A stretch of DNA of 64,000 nucleotides from Bacteroidales bacterium (GCA_023227835.1 JALOCI010000012.1:3253-67252), one strand, 5' to 3'; shown: positions 43,437-53,237, counted from the first letter of the stretch. Numbers and translations: made by a program. Notes: generated by a model from the letters alone, not told the origin.

Positions 43437-45114
43437 ACTCTCCGATTCCTAAATCTGACCATTTTTCATCTATGGCTTTGATTGTCTGTTCAGAAGAAAC
43501 TGCAATGTCTGGCCATTCACGGACTCCTTGCCCGCGACTCTTGCTTCTTGCATCCATGACAAGTCTGCCGTTTACAAAGCGGCTGTCTCTTATAGGGTCA
43601 CAGTTTGCGCCCCATTGCCATAAGGCAATGTATTCATCATCTTTATTAATCTCTTTGTCGAGAACGATTGTTATCAACCCCTCATTTTTATCTGTGTCAT
43701 TAGTAAATGAAACAGCGACTTGACAGGTTGAATCTGATGTTGTTACATTTCCGCTCTCCTCGGCCATTTTTTTTGTGGCGTCAATAAGCATTTTACCGCC
43801 AAATCCGCATGACGGGGCTGCATGGTCCAAAACGTCTAGCGGGCCTCTGCTGAAATGTGTATCCCTTTTCGGAGTATAATTCTCAAGTATTGCATTAATA
43901 ACATGTTCTCTGTTCCTTACATCCACATTTTCATCAACTATTACCATAATTTTGTTAAACATCATCTGTCCGGCACCCCATAATGCATGGGCTACTTTTA
44001 TGGCCTCTCCGGGATAACTCTTCTTTATACTGATAAAAGCCAGATTATGTCCGCAACCCTCTTCAGGGAGATGCATGTCTTTCATTTCGGGAACCATGGC
44101 GAACTTTATAGGAGTAAGGAATATCCTCTCAGTTGCAAGAGCCATGTATTTGTCCTCCTGAGGAGGAACTCCAACGAGTGTTGCCGGATAAATTGCATCC
44201 TTCTTATGTGATATGCATGTTATGTGTAGTAGGGGGTAAAGGTCTGTCAATGAGTAATATCCGGTATGGTCTCCGAAAGGGCCCTCCTTGACTAAATCCT
44301 CCTTTCTCTCAATATATCCCTCTATCACAAAATCACAATCAGCCGGTACCTTCAGTGGCTGGGTAAGGCATTCGGTTAGTTCCACTGCCTTGTTCCTGAG
44401 AAATCCGGCAAGCAGGTACTCGTCTATTCCATCAGGTAGTGGAGCTGTAGCAGAATATGTGTAAACAGGATCTCCTCCGAGTGTTATAGCAACCGGAAAT
44501 TGATTTGTCTTACACGCCGCAAAATGACGCGCTCCTGTCTTGTGGCGGTGCCAGTGCATACCTGTTGTCTCTTCTGAGAAGACCTGCATCCGGTACATCC
44601 CGAGATTTCTTTGACCTGTCTCAGGATCTTCGGTGTGGACCATCGGCAGGGTTATAAATTTTCCTCCATCGTCAGGCCAGCACTGTAACACCGGTAATCT
44701 TCCCAATTCCGGTTTGAATAGAATAACTTCCTGGCAAGGAGCATCTCCTTTGAACTTTTTCGGAAACCAATCCGATGCCTCTTTTAATTGTGGCAGTATC
44801 TTTAGTTTCTCTATCAAAGAGTGCCTTTCGGCAGAGAATTCGCCAATGAGATTTTTAAAATAGCTCTCGATTTCCTCATAAGATTCCACTCCAAGAGCAT
44901 ACAACATTCTTTTATGTGAACCGAACATGTTGGTAATGACAGGAAAGGCTGTCCCTGTATTCTCAAAAAGGATTGCTTTGCCTCCATCAGGCTGTTTCGA
45001 TATCCTGTCGGTTATCTCTGCAATTTCAAGTACGGGATCAACAAATTCCTTAATCCGTATGAGTTCCCCTTTAGAGTCCAGAAACTCGGTAAAATCTTTC
45101 AGACTTTTGTACAT
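43402..45114 (-). CDS. UbiD-family decarboxylase
   Basis: 570 residues. UbiD-type prenylated-FMN decarboxylase features are ELIRIKEFVDPVLEIAEITDR and AILFENTGTAFPVITNMFGS at the N-terminus, then MYRMQVFSEETTGMHWHRHKTGARHF and PFGDHTGYYS (conserved acidic and His residues near the flavin). C-terminal motifs are TYTPKRDTHFSRGPLDVLDHA and MDARSK. Members act in menaquinone synthesis (futalosine or classical route) or on aromatic acids. No ubiX-like prenyltransferase gene is in the window. It is the last gene of the surE-led minus-strand run, 7 bases after the Fe-S dehydrogenase gene, and its last 35 bases overlap lnt. Confidence 0.9.
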   Translation of the reverse strand: MYKSLKDFTEFLDSKGELIRIKEFVDPVLEIAEITDRISKQPDGGKAILFENTGTAFPVITNMFGSHKRMLYALGVESYEEIESYFKNLIGEFSAERHSLIEKLKILPQLKEASDWFPKKFKGDAPCQEVILFKPELGRLPVLQCWPDDGGKFITLPMVHTEDPETGQRNLGMYRMQVFSEETTGMHWHRHKTGARHFAACKTNQFPVAITLGGDPVYTYSATAPLPDGIDEYLLAGFLRNKAVELTECLTQPLKVPADCDFVIEGYIERKEDLVKEGPFGDHTGYYSLTDLYPLLHITCISHKKDAIYPATLVGVPPQEDKYMALATERIFLTPIKFAMVPEMKDMHLPEEGCGHNLAFISIKKSYPGEAIKVAHALWGAGQMMFNKIMVIVDENVDVRNREHVINAILENYTPKRDTHFSRGPLDVLDHAAPSCGFGGKMLIDATKKMAEESGNVTTSDSTCQVAVSFTNDTDKNEGLITIVLDKEINKDDEYIALWQWGANCDPIRDSRFVNGRLVMDARSKSRGQGVREWPDIAVSSEQTIKAIDEKWSDLGIGEFIPSPSRRFLK

Positions 45115-45121
45115 AATGGTC

Positions 45122-47953
45122 TTATCTTGAGGCCTCCTCTACCAGATACATTATTGATGAGTATGTTATACCACTGTGGTAAGAGAGACCAATTTCGCAT
45201 GTCCTTGAGGTTGCATATCCTTCGGAACAATCCTTACTCTGTTCTCTCAGTAATCTTAGCCCGTGTTTATTCAGTTCAGGAAGCAGGAAACCTCTGTCAC
45301 CGGCAAAACCGCAACAGTTGCTCTCGATTCGGACAACCTCTCTGGCACATTTAGTGGCTATGTTGTATAACGTGTTGTCAACCTCCATCTTTTTTGCACT
45401 GCAGACAGCAAAGACTGCAACTTTCCTCTCTACCGGATGAATTTTCAACCTTTCAATCAGAAATTCATCTATAAACTGTGCCGGTTCATATAATTTCAAA
45501 CGTTCACCCATGTTTGACCTCATTGTGTAGAGGCAAGGGCTCATATCACAAAGAACCGGGATTCTGCCTCCATCTGATGCCTTCATCAAAGCTGCTTCCA
45601 GTTTGTCAGACGCACTCTTTCCCGCTTTTACGAATCCTTTGCTGGAAAAAGCCATACCACAGCACAATGAGTTCATTTTCTCAGGGTAGATTATCTCATA
45701 TCCGGCCCTTTGAAGTAAAGCCTTTGTGACCTGTGTCATCTCCATAGAACTCTTATAATCCTTGGATACTCCCATACTCCTTGTTATGCATGACGGGAAG
45801 TAAACCACCTTAAGGACTGAAGCTGAAGCAACATGGTTTTGTTTTTCGATTTGTTTTTCATTTATTGAAGATGCGCCATTTGGAAAATGTTCGTTCCATA
45901 AAGGAATGGTACTTCCTGATATATATCTAAGGGAACTTGCAATAGTGCCGAAGATTTTTTTCCCTGTAACTAATCTTATATAATACAGGGCAGACAAACC
46001 TGTTCTCATGGCAGCTGTAACTTTTCCCATGTTTGCAGATACCGAGGCTGCGATTTTTTCTCCCTTTTCCGAATGACTTTCGTGTCTAAGCTCCTTGACC
46101 AATTTGCCGGTGTCTATCTTGACAGGACATTTCATTGCACACAGACTGTCTGTGGCGCAGGTGGCAAGTCCGGAATATTTGTAAAGAGACTTTATTTCAG
46201 CTGCTCTGTGAGGTTCCTCCCCGGTCTGATTCAGACGCTCAATCTCTCTGTGAATAGCAACTCTCTGTCTCGGAGATAGTGTGAATCCTTCTGCAACACA
46301 GACACCTTCGCAGAAACCGCACTCCATACACTTATCCGCACTCTCTCTGATTGTTGCCATTGGTTTAAGATTTTTCAGGTGTATCTTATGGTCTTCGTTG
46401 AGAATAACACCTGGATTCAATATGCCTTTCGGATCAAATAATATTTTCACCTCACGCATTATTCTGTAGGCATTTTCACCCCACTCTTTCTCAACGTATG
46501 GTGCCATGTTTCTGCCGGTTCCGTGTTCAGCCTTTAGCGATCCATTGTATTTATCCACCACCATATCTGCCAGATCATCCATAAACCGACTGTATCTTTC
46601 CGTTTCAGCATCATTGTTAAAATTGGGACTGAACATGAAGTGCATATTACCTTCCAGGGCATGTCCGAAAATAACTGCTTCGTTGTATCCGTGCTTGAGA
46701 AACAGCGCTTGTAGATCCAGTACGGCTTTTGCAAGTGATGGTACAGGGAAACATACATCCTCAATTATTGATGTGGTACCGCTTTTTCTCATGCCGGCAA
46801 CAGTAGGTAAGGATTCTTTACGAATTTTCCATAATGCTGCCTGTTCAGTCGGACTCTGTGTAAAATTGAGAGGCAGTAAAGTATTTATATTCGATATATT
46901 CTCCTTAATCCTGTTTATATTCTCCTCAAGTTTCTCCTGATTTTCTGCCTTTGTCTCAATTAGAAGTGCAGTGGCATTATCCGGAAGAGTTTTCAGATAT
47001 TCGGGAACTCCTTTGGCTGAGTCTACAGATTTAAGAGCTGCCCTGTCCATAATCTCTACCGCTGTAACCGGCATGGATTTGAGGATAGCCACGGCAATAC
47101 ATGCCTGCTCAATATCAGGATATATTGCCAAAGCAAGGGCTTTATCCTTGTGTTCTATAACTGTGTTATAAGTAATGTCAGAAATAAACGCCAGGGTTCC
47201 TTCAGAACCGATAATAAGATGTTTTAGTATCTCAAACCCGTCATTGAAATCAGTAAAGGCATTAAGGCTGTATCCAGTTGTATTCTTTATTTTAAATTTT
47301 TGTTTTATCTTCTCCCGGAGTGTCTCGTCAGAGTTAATCTCTCCGGCCATTTTTTCCAACCCTTTGATTAAAGATGTATGGCTTTTCAGAAAATTTTCCT
47401 TGCTGGAAGAGTCCGCTGTGTCGAGAACTGTGCCGTCACTCATTATAACTCTTATGTCAGCTATGGTTTTGTATGAGTTCTCGGATGTTCCGCAACACAT
47501 TCCGCTGGCATTGTTGGCAGCGATACCTCCAATCATTGCACTGTCTATGGATGCCGGGTCGGGACCTATCTTTCTTCCGAATTTTCCAAGATACCCGTTT
47601 GCCTGATATCCTCTGAGACCGACCTGCAGTCTTATCTTTCTGCCTTCATCAAGAATCTGGTGTTTTTGCCAGCCGTGTGTGGCTACTACAAGAACAGAGT
47701 CACTTATCGCCTGTCCGGACAAAGATGTACCGGCAGCCCTGAACGTGACCGGAATAGAGAGCTCGTAAGCCTTACTGACTACAAGTTGAAGCTCAGTCTC
47801 ATCCTGAACTTTAACAACCAGTTTAGGGATGAGTCTGTAAAATGAGGCATCCGTGCCAAACGCAAGAGTGCTCAGAGAGTCGTGGTGCATTCTTTCTGCC
47901 GGGATACCTTTTAGTAGTTCATTATAGAGCTCCTTGTACTTTCCTGATATCAT
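45122..47953 (-). CDS. FAD- and Fe-S-binding oxidoreductase, D-lactate/glycolate dehydrogenase-like
   Basis: 943 residues combining parts that are separate in GlcD/GlcF systems. Residues about 30-200 form the FAD-binding PCMH domain (PVTFRAAGTSLSGQAISDSVLV; GGIAANNASGMCCGTSENSY). Residues about 200-500 form the FAD-linked oxidase C-terminal domain (LIIGSEGTLAFIS; AVIFGHALEGNMHFMF). Near residue 541 comes CMECGFCEGVC and near 600 CATDSLCAMKCPVK, the ligands of two [4Fe-4S] clusters. Two CCG domains end the protein (SLCCGMAFSSKG near 764, NCCGFAGDRGF near 882). It oxidises a 2-hydroxy acid, probably D-lactate, into the quinone pool. Its ATG overlaps the preceding gene's stop by 4 bases. Confidence 0.92.
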   Translation of the reverse strand: MISGKYKELYNELLKGIPAERMHHDSLSTLAFGTDASFYRLIPKLVVKVQDETELQLVVSKAYELSIPVTFRAAGTSLSGQAISDSVLVVATHGWQKHQILDEGRKIRLQVGLRGYQANGYLGKFGRKIGPDPASIDSAMIGGIAANNASGMCCGTSENSYKTIADIRVIMSDGTVLDTADSSSKENFLKSHTSLIKGLEKMAGEINSDETLREKIKQKFKIKNTTGYSLNAFTDFNDGFEILKHLIIGSEGTLAFISDITYNTVIEHKDKALALAIYPDIEQACIAVAILKSMPVTAVEIMDRAALKSVDSAKGVPEYLKTLPDNATALLIETKAENQEKLEENINRIKENISNINTLLPLNFTQSPTEQAALWKIRKESLPTVAGMRKSGTTSIIEDVCFPVPSLAKAVLDLQALFLKHGYNEAVIFGHALEGNMHFMFSPNFNNDAETERYSRFMDDLADMVVDKYNGSLKAEHGTGRNMAPYVEKEWGENAYRIMREVKILFDPKGILNPGVILNEDHKIHLKNLKPMATIRESADKCMECGFCEGVCVAEGFTLSPRQRVAIHREIERLNQTGEEPHRAAEIKSLYKYSGLATCATDSLCAMKCPVKIDTGKLVKELRHESHSEKGEKIAASVSANMGKVTAAMRTGLSALYYIRLVTGKKIFGTIASSLRYISGSTIPLWNEHFPNGASSINEKQIEKQNHVASASVLKVVYFPSCITRSMGVSKDYKSSMEMTQVTKALLQRAGYEIIYPEKMNSLCCGMAFSSKGFVKAGKSASDKLEAALMKASDGGRIPVLCDMSPCLYTMRSNMGERLKLYEPAQFIDEFLIERLKIHPVERKVAVFAVCSAKKMEVDNTLYNIATKCAREVVRIESNCCGFAGDRGFLLPELNKHGLRLLREQSKDCSEGYATSRTCEIGLSYHSGITYSSIMYLVEEASR

Positions 47954-49449
47954 TTTACCAATGTATTTATTGTTGTTGTATTTATTTTCTTAGCAATTAT
48001 CCTTTTATCACTGTCTAAAAGGTATACCATAGGAACCTCCTCTTTTCTGAATTTATAATACAGATCCAGCCGATCCTCTTCTTTGACAAAACATCTTTGC
48101 CATGGCACCTTAACCTTTTTTAACTCTTTCCCGAATGTGTTAAAATCACTTTCGACATCAACAGCTATGATTTTTGCTCCTCTTTTTTTCAGTGATTTGT
48201 ACATACTCTCAAGATCCATCCCGAAAGGCTTGCATACGGCGCATTTCGGGCTGTAAAAATAGAGTATTGTATATTTTGAAACTATCTCATGCAAAGCTAC
48301 CGGCTCCATCTTTTTTGTATAAAAAGTGAACTCATTAGCTATAGCTCCGGTCATATTTCTTTTAATTCTCTCGGCCATTTTAGGCACGTACTCTCCGGGT
48401 ATTGAGTTGTCCCACCAAAGGTGAGACCTGTTCTCTATATAATTCTCTGCGACAAATAGTGCGCATTTCTGATAAGTTGTGTCGTCCGATAGTTGTAAAA
48501 TGTCAAATAATCGAAGGAACATCATTCTATAGAGATCCGGCCCGCCCTCTGTGCTTTTTTGATACAGGGGCTCTATAGCAGTTCTCATCGCTGTTGTGTC
48601 TCCTATATCAACAACTTTGAGATAGTCTGTTAAAAATGCATCGATATTCCTTGAAAGCTGCTTTTCATTCTGCGTAACAGATCCCAACAGTTGACCGAGG
48701 GCTTTATTGTCGAGGTTTCTGCCTATAACCTTTTTATTAATGTCAAGGAGAAAAATCTGGGGAGTCTTGAGGACATTGTATAATTTGTGAAACCCGCTTG
48801 AAAAATCCGTGTCTATTGTGAATATCCAGTTATCATAGTCCCTGGAAAACTCCTGTTTAATAAATTGTTTGAGACGGTTTACGTCAGATTGTGTATAGAC
48901 GGCATATACTCCAACATCTTCTCCCTGATATTTTTTTATTGTATCTCTCAGACCGGGAAGCTCTTTTTTGCACAAACTACAGTCTGTATCAAAAAAATAG
49001 ACAACAGTATATTTTGAATTAAAGCTCCTTAAAGAGTGTCTGATGCCGGAAGTGTCTTCAAGATTAAGTTCCGGTGCATCCATACCGATAAGCGAGTGCT
49101 CGTTGAATTCCACAAACATTCTCAGGAGCAACATTCCGTCATCTCCCTTCCATTCTAGTTTTTTATTTATAAAATAGTTTTTGGCAATATAAATGGCAAC
49201 GTTCTCCATTCCCATAACCTTTGAGGAGTAAAACCTGTCAAATAGATAGCCGGCGATATGTGTCTTTATAATTGTGTCTTCTGTGAACCCGATCAGATAG
49301 TCACATGCTTTGATAAGAGAGTCCGCCACAGGCGGAGTCATTGAAATATACTCCTCAATGTATCTTTCCAGTTTTTCTCTCTCCTGACAATATGCAGAAA
49401 TTGAAAGGCCGAAAATAAGGAGCAGTGTTAAGAGTAATTTGCGGATCAT
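47950..49449 (-). CDS. Exported double DUF5106-thioredoxin-like protein
   Basis: 499 residues with signal peptide (LLLTLLLIFGLSISAYCQ). The protein is an internal duplication of a helical DUF5106-like segment followed by a thioredoxin fold. Copy 1 has VAIYIAKNYFINKKLEWK and then YTVVYFFDTDCSLCKKEL (CxxC near residue 159). Copy 2 has CALFVAENYIENRSHLWW and then YTILYFYSPKCAVCKPFG (CxxC near residue 408). Both CxxC pairs are intact, so it may act as a periplasmic thiol-disulfide reductase of the TlpA/ResA type. It overlaps coaD upstream and the Fe-S dehydrogenase downstream by 4 bases each (ATGA). Confidence 0.88.
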   Translation of the reverse strand: MIRKLLLTLLLIFGLSISAYCQEREKLERYIEEYISMTPPVADSLIKACDYLIGFTEDTIIKTHIAGYLFDRFYSSKVMGMENVAIYIAKNYFINKKLEWKGDDGMLLLRMFVEFNEHSLIGMDAPELNLEDTSGIRHSLRSFNSKYTVVYFFDTDCSLCKKELPGLRDTIKKYQGEDVGVYAVYTQSDVNRLKQFIKQEFSRDYDNWIFTIDTDFSSGFHKLYNVLKTPQIFLLDINKKVIGRNLDNKALGQLLGSVTQNEKQLSRNIDAFLTDYLKVVDIGDTTAMRTAIEPLYQKSTEGGPDLYRMMFLRLFDILQLSDDTTYQKCALFVAENYIENRSHLWWDNSIPGEYVPKMAERIKRNMTGAIANEFTFYTKKMEPVALHEIVSKYTILYFYSPKCAVCKPFGMDLESMYKSLKKRGAKIIAVDVESDFNTFGKELKKVKVPWQRCFVKEEDRLDLYYKFRKEEVPMVYLLDSDKRIIAKKINTTTINTLVK

Positions 49450-49922
49450 TTTACTTTCATATATCGAGAGATATCCACCCCTTCAGGCAGAAGGAGAGAG
49501 GCATCTCCGCCATTTATCAGAACATCCCTGACTACTGTTGATGAAATGAATGAGAACTCATGACCTGACGGAATGAATACAGTGAGAATTTCCGGAGCCA
49601 TTCTTGAATTGGCTTGTGCTACAACTCTTTCCATTTCAAAATCCGTAGTAGTCCTAAGACCGCGAATTATGAATCTGATCCCGAGTTGCCGGCAAAATGT
49701 AACTGTAAGTCCTGTGTAGGATACAACCTCGACATTATCCATGTCTTTCAGGGCATCCTGAATCATCGATATTCTCTCATCAACACTGAAAAGTCCTTTT
49801 TTCTGCACATTGTAGCCTATGGCAATCACAACCTTGTCAAAAAGTTTTAATGCAGAATTCAGGATATCCATGTGCCCCAGTGTGAAGGGGTCAAACGAAC
49901 CGGGAAAAATTGCAGTATTCAT
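49446..49922 (-). CDS. coaD: Phosphopantetheine adenylyltransferase
   Basis: 158 residues, the usual CoaD length. The enzyme makes dephospho-CoA from 4'-phosphopantetheine and ATP. AIFPGSFDPFTLGHMDIL holds the nucleotidyltransferase T/HxGH motif (GHMD near residue 16). RFIIRGLRTTTDFEMERVVAQANSRM contains the pantetheine-binding Arg, and FISSTVVRDVLING the second ATP-binding motif. It sits between dapF (3 bases) and the DUF5106 gene (4-base overlap) in the surE-led operon. Confidence 0.97.
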   Translation of the reverse strand: MNTAIFPGSFDPFTLGHMDILNSALKLFDKVVIAIGYNVQKKGLFSVDERISMIQDALKDMDNVEVVSYTGLTVTFCRQLGIRFIIRGLRTTTDFEMERVVAQANSRMAPEILTVFIPSGHEFSFISSTVVRDVLINGGDASLLLPEGVDISRYMKVK

Positions 49923-49925
49923 ATT

Positions 49926-50750
49926 CTATATCTCAACATCACATGAAAAAACATAAGTGGCGGGACCCTTCAGTTTGATGTTGGTATAACTGTCCGCCCC
50001 GTTGTAGTCAAATTTGACATCCAGGATATCTCCGACGGTCTGTATCCTTGTTGATACAGTCCCTGACGGATAAAGGTTCCTCTGAAACAGCTTATGGTAT
50101 GCAATGGCAGATGCGGTCACTCCTGTGCCGCATGCATAGGTTTCGTCCTCAACACCTCTTTCGAATGTCCTTACATAGAGATCCACACCGTCAGGTATTG
50201 CGCTACGGCCCCAGTTGCCTTGTACGAAATTCACATTTGTACCTCCCGGGAAATTAGGATGGTGTCTCCAGAATTTGCCCTGTTCCAGAACATCGTAATC
50301 TTTCAGCTTCTCCACAAAATTAACCAGATGCGGTGAACCGGTATTGATAAAAAAAGATTTTGGAGAGTACTCCTTTACTTCATCAACATCAATCATCTCC
50401 AGCTCAACAATACATTTCACCGGGGTACCTACGAGCACCGTGGCATGGTGTTCACCGTCAATTGCTTCAAAATGATAACTATTTATGCCTCGGTGATATG
50501 CAAATGCAACCAGACATCTGCCTCCGTTCCCGCACATAGATCCTTCATTTCCATCGGCATTGAAGAACTTCATTGAAAAATCAAATTTTTCGCTCTTTTC
50601 AAGAAGCATAAGTCCGTCCGCACCTATGCCGAATCTTCTGTGGCACAGTTGACGTATATTATCCGGAGTCAGAGAAACTACCTCTTCTCTGTTGTCAATA
50701 ATGACAAAGTCATTGCCGGCTCCCTGATACTTATAGGCTTTGATGTTCAT
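49926..50750 (-). CDS. dapF: Diaminopimelate epimerase
   Basis: A 274-residue cytoplasmic enzyme that converts LL- to meso-diaminopimelate for lysine and peptidoglycan. The two catalytic cysteines are visible: GSMCGNGGRCLVAFA near residue 72 and ERGVEDETYACGTGVTASAI near residue 215. YQGAGNDFVIID at the start and FGIGADGLMLL are also family marks. It overlaps the upstream lpxB::ogt gene by 4 bases and is followed by coaD after 3 bases. Confidence 0.96.
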   Translation of the reverse strand: MNIKAYKYQGAGNDFVIIDNREEVVSLTPDNIRQLCHRRFGIGADGLMLLEKSEKFDFSMKFFNADGNEGSMCGNGGRCLVAFAYHRGINSYHFEAIDGEHHATVLVGTPVKCIVELEMIDVDEVKEYSPKSFFINTGSPHLVNFVEKLKDYDVLEQGKFWRHHPNFPGGTNVNFVQGNWGRSAIPDGVDLYVRTFERGVEDETYACGTGVTASAIAYHKLFQRNLYPSGTVSTRIQTVGDILDVKFDYNGADSYTNIKLKGPATYVFSCDVEI

Positions 50751-52396
50751 AATTTATCCTGATTAATGTTTGCGTTGAAAAGATTTGTATCTGAATTGTC
50801 AAAAACTTTTTCCAGCCCTAACAGATAGCTTTTTTTGTCAATTCCCATATTAAACCCTGTGAGTTTATTGTTTGCCCCTATTACTCTGTGACATGGAATA
50901 ACTATTGGCAGGGGGTTCATTTTGCAGGCATTACCAACAGCCCTGCTTGCATCTTTTGTCTCAACGATAGCCGCAATTTCTCCATAAGTTTTAACTTTTC
51001 CATACGGAATCTTTGACAACTCTCTCCAGACTCTCTTCTGAAATGCTGTCCCGGAGAGCTTGACCGGCAAGTCAAACTCTTTTCTCTTTTCTGAAAAGTA
51101 TTCATCGAGCTGACGTGCTGTTTCATCCAGGATGCTATTGCTCTTTACCTTTCCTTTTAATCCCTGATCGTCATCTTCCCGTAAATATCTTATTTCAATC
51201 AGATGCTCCTGGTCGGCAATCAGTTTAAATAAGCCCATGGGTGATTTGTAATAACTGAAAAAACGCGTCTCATCCATAATTGCCTGTAGTTCGTCAATCA
51301 TCGCTTTTGCAATATTCTTGGATGCATGTGCCTCACCTAACATCTTTCTAAGCTTCTCATACCTCTTTTTAATCCTTCCCTGTTCCTTTTCAGAGAGAAT
51401 GCGCTCCAGTTCCCTTGAAATGTTATCCACACTGCAGTCATTCTGCAGTAGCTCTTTGACTACTGGCTGATTGAATATAAGGTTGGTCAGACTTACATAT
51501 TTGACCTTTATAAGAATCCGCACTATCGCTGCTGTAATGGCATTAGCCCTGTAACAAACTACCTGCGGTGTCCCTATAATAGCAGCCTCAAGGCTTGCTG
51601 TCCCGGAGCAAAGCGCGGAAGCTTTGGCATGTAACAGCAGGGGATAGGTCTCTCCATACAGAACCGGGATGTTTGTGCCAGATATGTACCTGTCGTAAAC
51701 CTCTTTTCCGATAGAGCTTACACCGGCTATTACCAGTTGATATTCAGGGAATCTCTCCTTAAGCTGAACGAAAATCGGTAAAAGTACTTTTATCTCATTT
51801 GTTCTGCTGCCGGCTAGAAGGGCAATTATTGGCCTTTCATCCAACTGGCACCTCTTTCGGAATGACTCACTGCTCTCTTTCATGCATTTATGATTCGCAA
51901 TACTCTCTGAAAGAGGATTACCGAAATAAAATGCTTTCATGCCTCTATTTTTGTAGAAATCAACCTCGAAAGGAAATATTATAAAGATTCTGTCCACATA
52001 TTTTTTAAGACTCTTGACACGCCACTCTTTCCATGCCCATACTGTCGGAGGTATGTAGTAGAAAACCTTTATTGAATTTTTATGTGCAAATTTTGCAATT
52101 TTAAAATTAAACCCGGGGTAATCTATAAGTATTACAACATCAGGTTTGTATTCAAGAATGTCTTTCTTGCAGAAATCAAGGTTTTTGGCGATTTGCCCAA
52201 GTTTTGAAATCACCTCGACTATTCCCATCACTGCCGTATCCTTATAGTGCTTCACTAAAGTCCCGCCCGAGGATGACATCAGATCACCTCCCCAGAATCG
52301 GATATCTGCACCTGGGTCTTCCTCCAGGAGAGCTTTCATCAGATTTGAGCCGTGAAGATCTCCGGATGCTTCACCGGCAATGATGTAATATTTCAT
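50747..52396 (-). CDS. lpxB: Fusion of lipid-A-disaccharide synthase (LpxB) and O6-alkylguanine-DNA alkyltransferase (Ogt)
   Basis: 549 residues in one frame. Residues 1 to about 372 are a complete LpxB (MKYYIIAGEASGDLHGSNLM; IDYPGFNFKIAKFAH; AGSRTNEIKVLLPIF; ALCSGTASLEAAIIGTPQVVCYRAN), which joins UDP-diacylglucosamine to lipid X in lipid A synthesis. From about residue 373 (MDETRFFSYYKSPMGLFKL) the chain continues into a complete methyltransferase of the Ogt/MGMT family: LSGTAFQKRVWRELSKIPYGKVKTYGEIA and PIVIPCHRVIGANNKLTGF, with the acceptor Cys near residue 500. No stop separates them. The ATG at the junction could also start a separate Ogt. It overlaps surE and dapF by 4 bases each. Confidence 0.93.
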   Translation of the reverse strand: MKYYIIAGEASGDLHGSNLMKALLEEDPGADIRFWGGDLMSSSGGTLVKHYKDTAVMGIVEVISKLGQIAKNLDFCKKDILEYKPDVVILIDYPGFNFKIAKFAHKNSIKVFYYIPPTVWAWKEWRVKSLKKYVDRIFIIFPFEVDFYKNRGMKAFYFGNPLSESIANHKCMKESSESFRKRCQLDERPIIALLAGSRTNEIKVLLPIFVQLKERFPEYQLVIAGVSSIGKEVYDRYISGTNIPVLYGETYPLLLHAKASALCSGTASLEAAIIGTPQVVCYRANAITAAIVRILIKVKYVSLTNLIFNQPVVKELLQNDCSVDNISRELERILSEKEQGRIKKRYEKLRKMLGEAHASKNIAKAMIDELQAIMDETRFFSYYKSPMGLFKLIADQEHLIEIRYLREDDDQGLKGKVKSNSILDETARQLDEYFSEKRKEFDLPVKLSGTAFQKRVWRELSKIPYGKVKTYGEIAAIVETKDASRAVGNACKMNPLPIVIPCHRVIGANNKLTGFNMGIDKKSYLLGLEKVFDNSDTNLFNANINQDKL

Positions 52397-53160
52397 AATT
52401 TCCAGATTGATTCAAGCCTTCTGACCTCCTCGTAATCTGTATTGTCAATCTTGTGTGCGACAATACTTATGAATCCTTTGTCTATTATATTGTTGTCAGA
52501 TTTTTCGTTGTCAGGTTCAAGATTGTAAAATTCCCCCGTCATCCAATAGTATTTAAATCCATAAGGATCTTCCCTTTGTTCAAACTCTTTAATCCATTGT
52601 CCTTTTCCCTGCTGAGCGAATTTGATCCCCTTGATTTCATCCGGCTTCAGATCTGGGAAATTTATGTTAAGATAGACATTCGGACTTACCGGATTTTGTA
52701 AAAAATTGTCTATAATGACTTTGCCGTAATGTAAAACTCCTGAGAAATCTGCGTCAGGCTTATGAGAGCATAGGGAAAGCCCTATAGAAGGGATTCCGTA
52801 TATTGTTCCTTCAATTGCTGCTCCTAAAGTTCCTGAATATAAAGATGCTACAGATGCATTCGAGCCATGGTTTATTCCTGAAACGAGTAAGTCGGGAATC
52901 ACATTTTTAAAAATCTGATTCATCGCCATTTTAACACAATCAGCAGGTGTACCGGAACATGCGTAAACTTTCAATCCGTCATCACTTCGCAACTCGGTCA
53001 ATCTTAGTGGTTTGCCTATGGTTAAAGCAGCTGACATTCCTGATTGAGCTTCGAAAGGTGCTACAACTGTTATCTCTCCGTATGGACGCATCATCTCAAT
53101 CAGCTGTGATATCCCTTTTGATTTCACTCCGTCGTCGTTAGTAATCAGAATCTTCCTCAT
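52393..53160 (-). CDS. surE: 5'/3'-nucleotidase SurE
   Basis: 255 residues. ILITNDDGVKSKGISQLIEMM at the N-terminus gives the two metal-binding Asp residues (near 8-9). SGINHGSNASVASLYSGTLGAAIEG holds the conserved Asn-His and Ser region of the SurE fold. The enzyme removes phosphate from nucleoside monophosphates. It is the first gene of a minus-strand run of seven genes with 3- to 7-base gaps or 4-base overlaps down to the ubiD-family gene. Confidence 0.95.
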   Translation of the reverse strand: MRKILITNDDGVKSKGISQLIEMMRPYGEITVVAPFEAQSGMSAALTIGKPLRLTELRSDDGLKVYACSGTPADCVKMAMNQIFKNVIPDLLVSGINHGSNASVASLYSGTLGAAIEGTIYGIPSIGLSLCSHKPDADFSGVLHYGKVIIDNFLQNPVSPNVYLNINFPDLKPDEIKGIKFAQQGKGQWIKEFEQREDPYGFKYYWMTGEFYNLEPDNEKSDNNIIDKGFISIVAHKIDNTDYEEVRRLESIWKL

Positions 53161-53196
53161 ATTGTGTGTTATTCAACAATTTAAAAATCAAGAATG

Positions 53197-53204
53197 CAAA
53201 AATA
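53197..53204 (-). promoter_or_regulatory. Promoter -7 box for the surE operon
   Basis: The minus strand reads TATTTTTG 36 bases before the surE ATG. It faces away from the gapA promoter box 33 bases further right. Confidence 0.5.
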
Positions 53205-53237
53205 GTAATTTTGACTGGAGAATTGCTTAAAAGTGCT

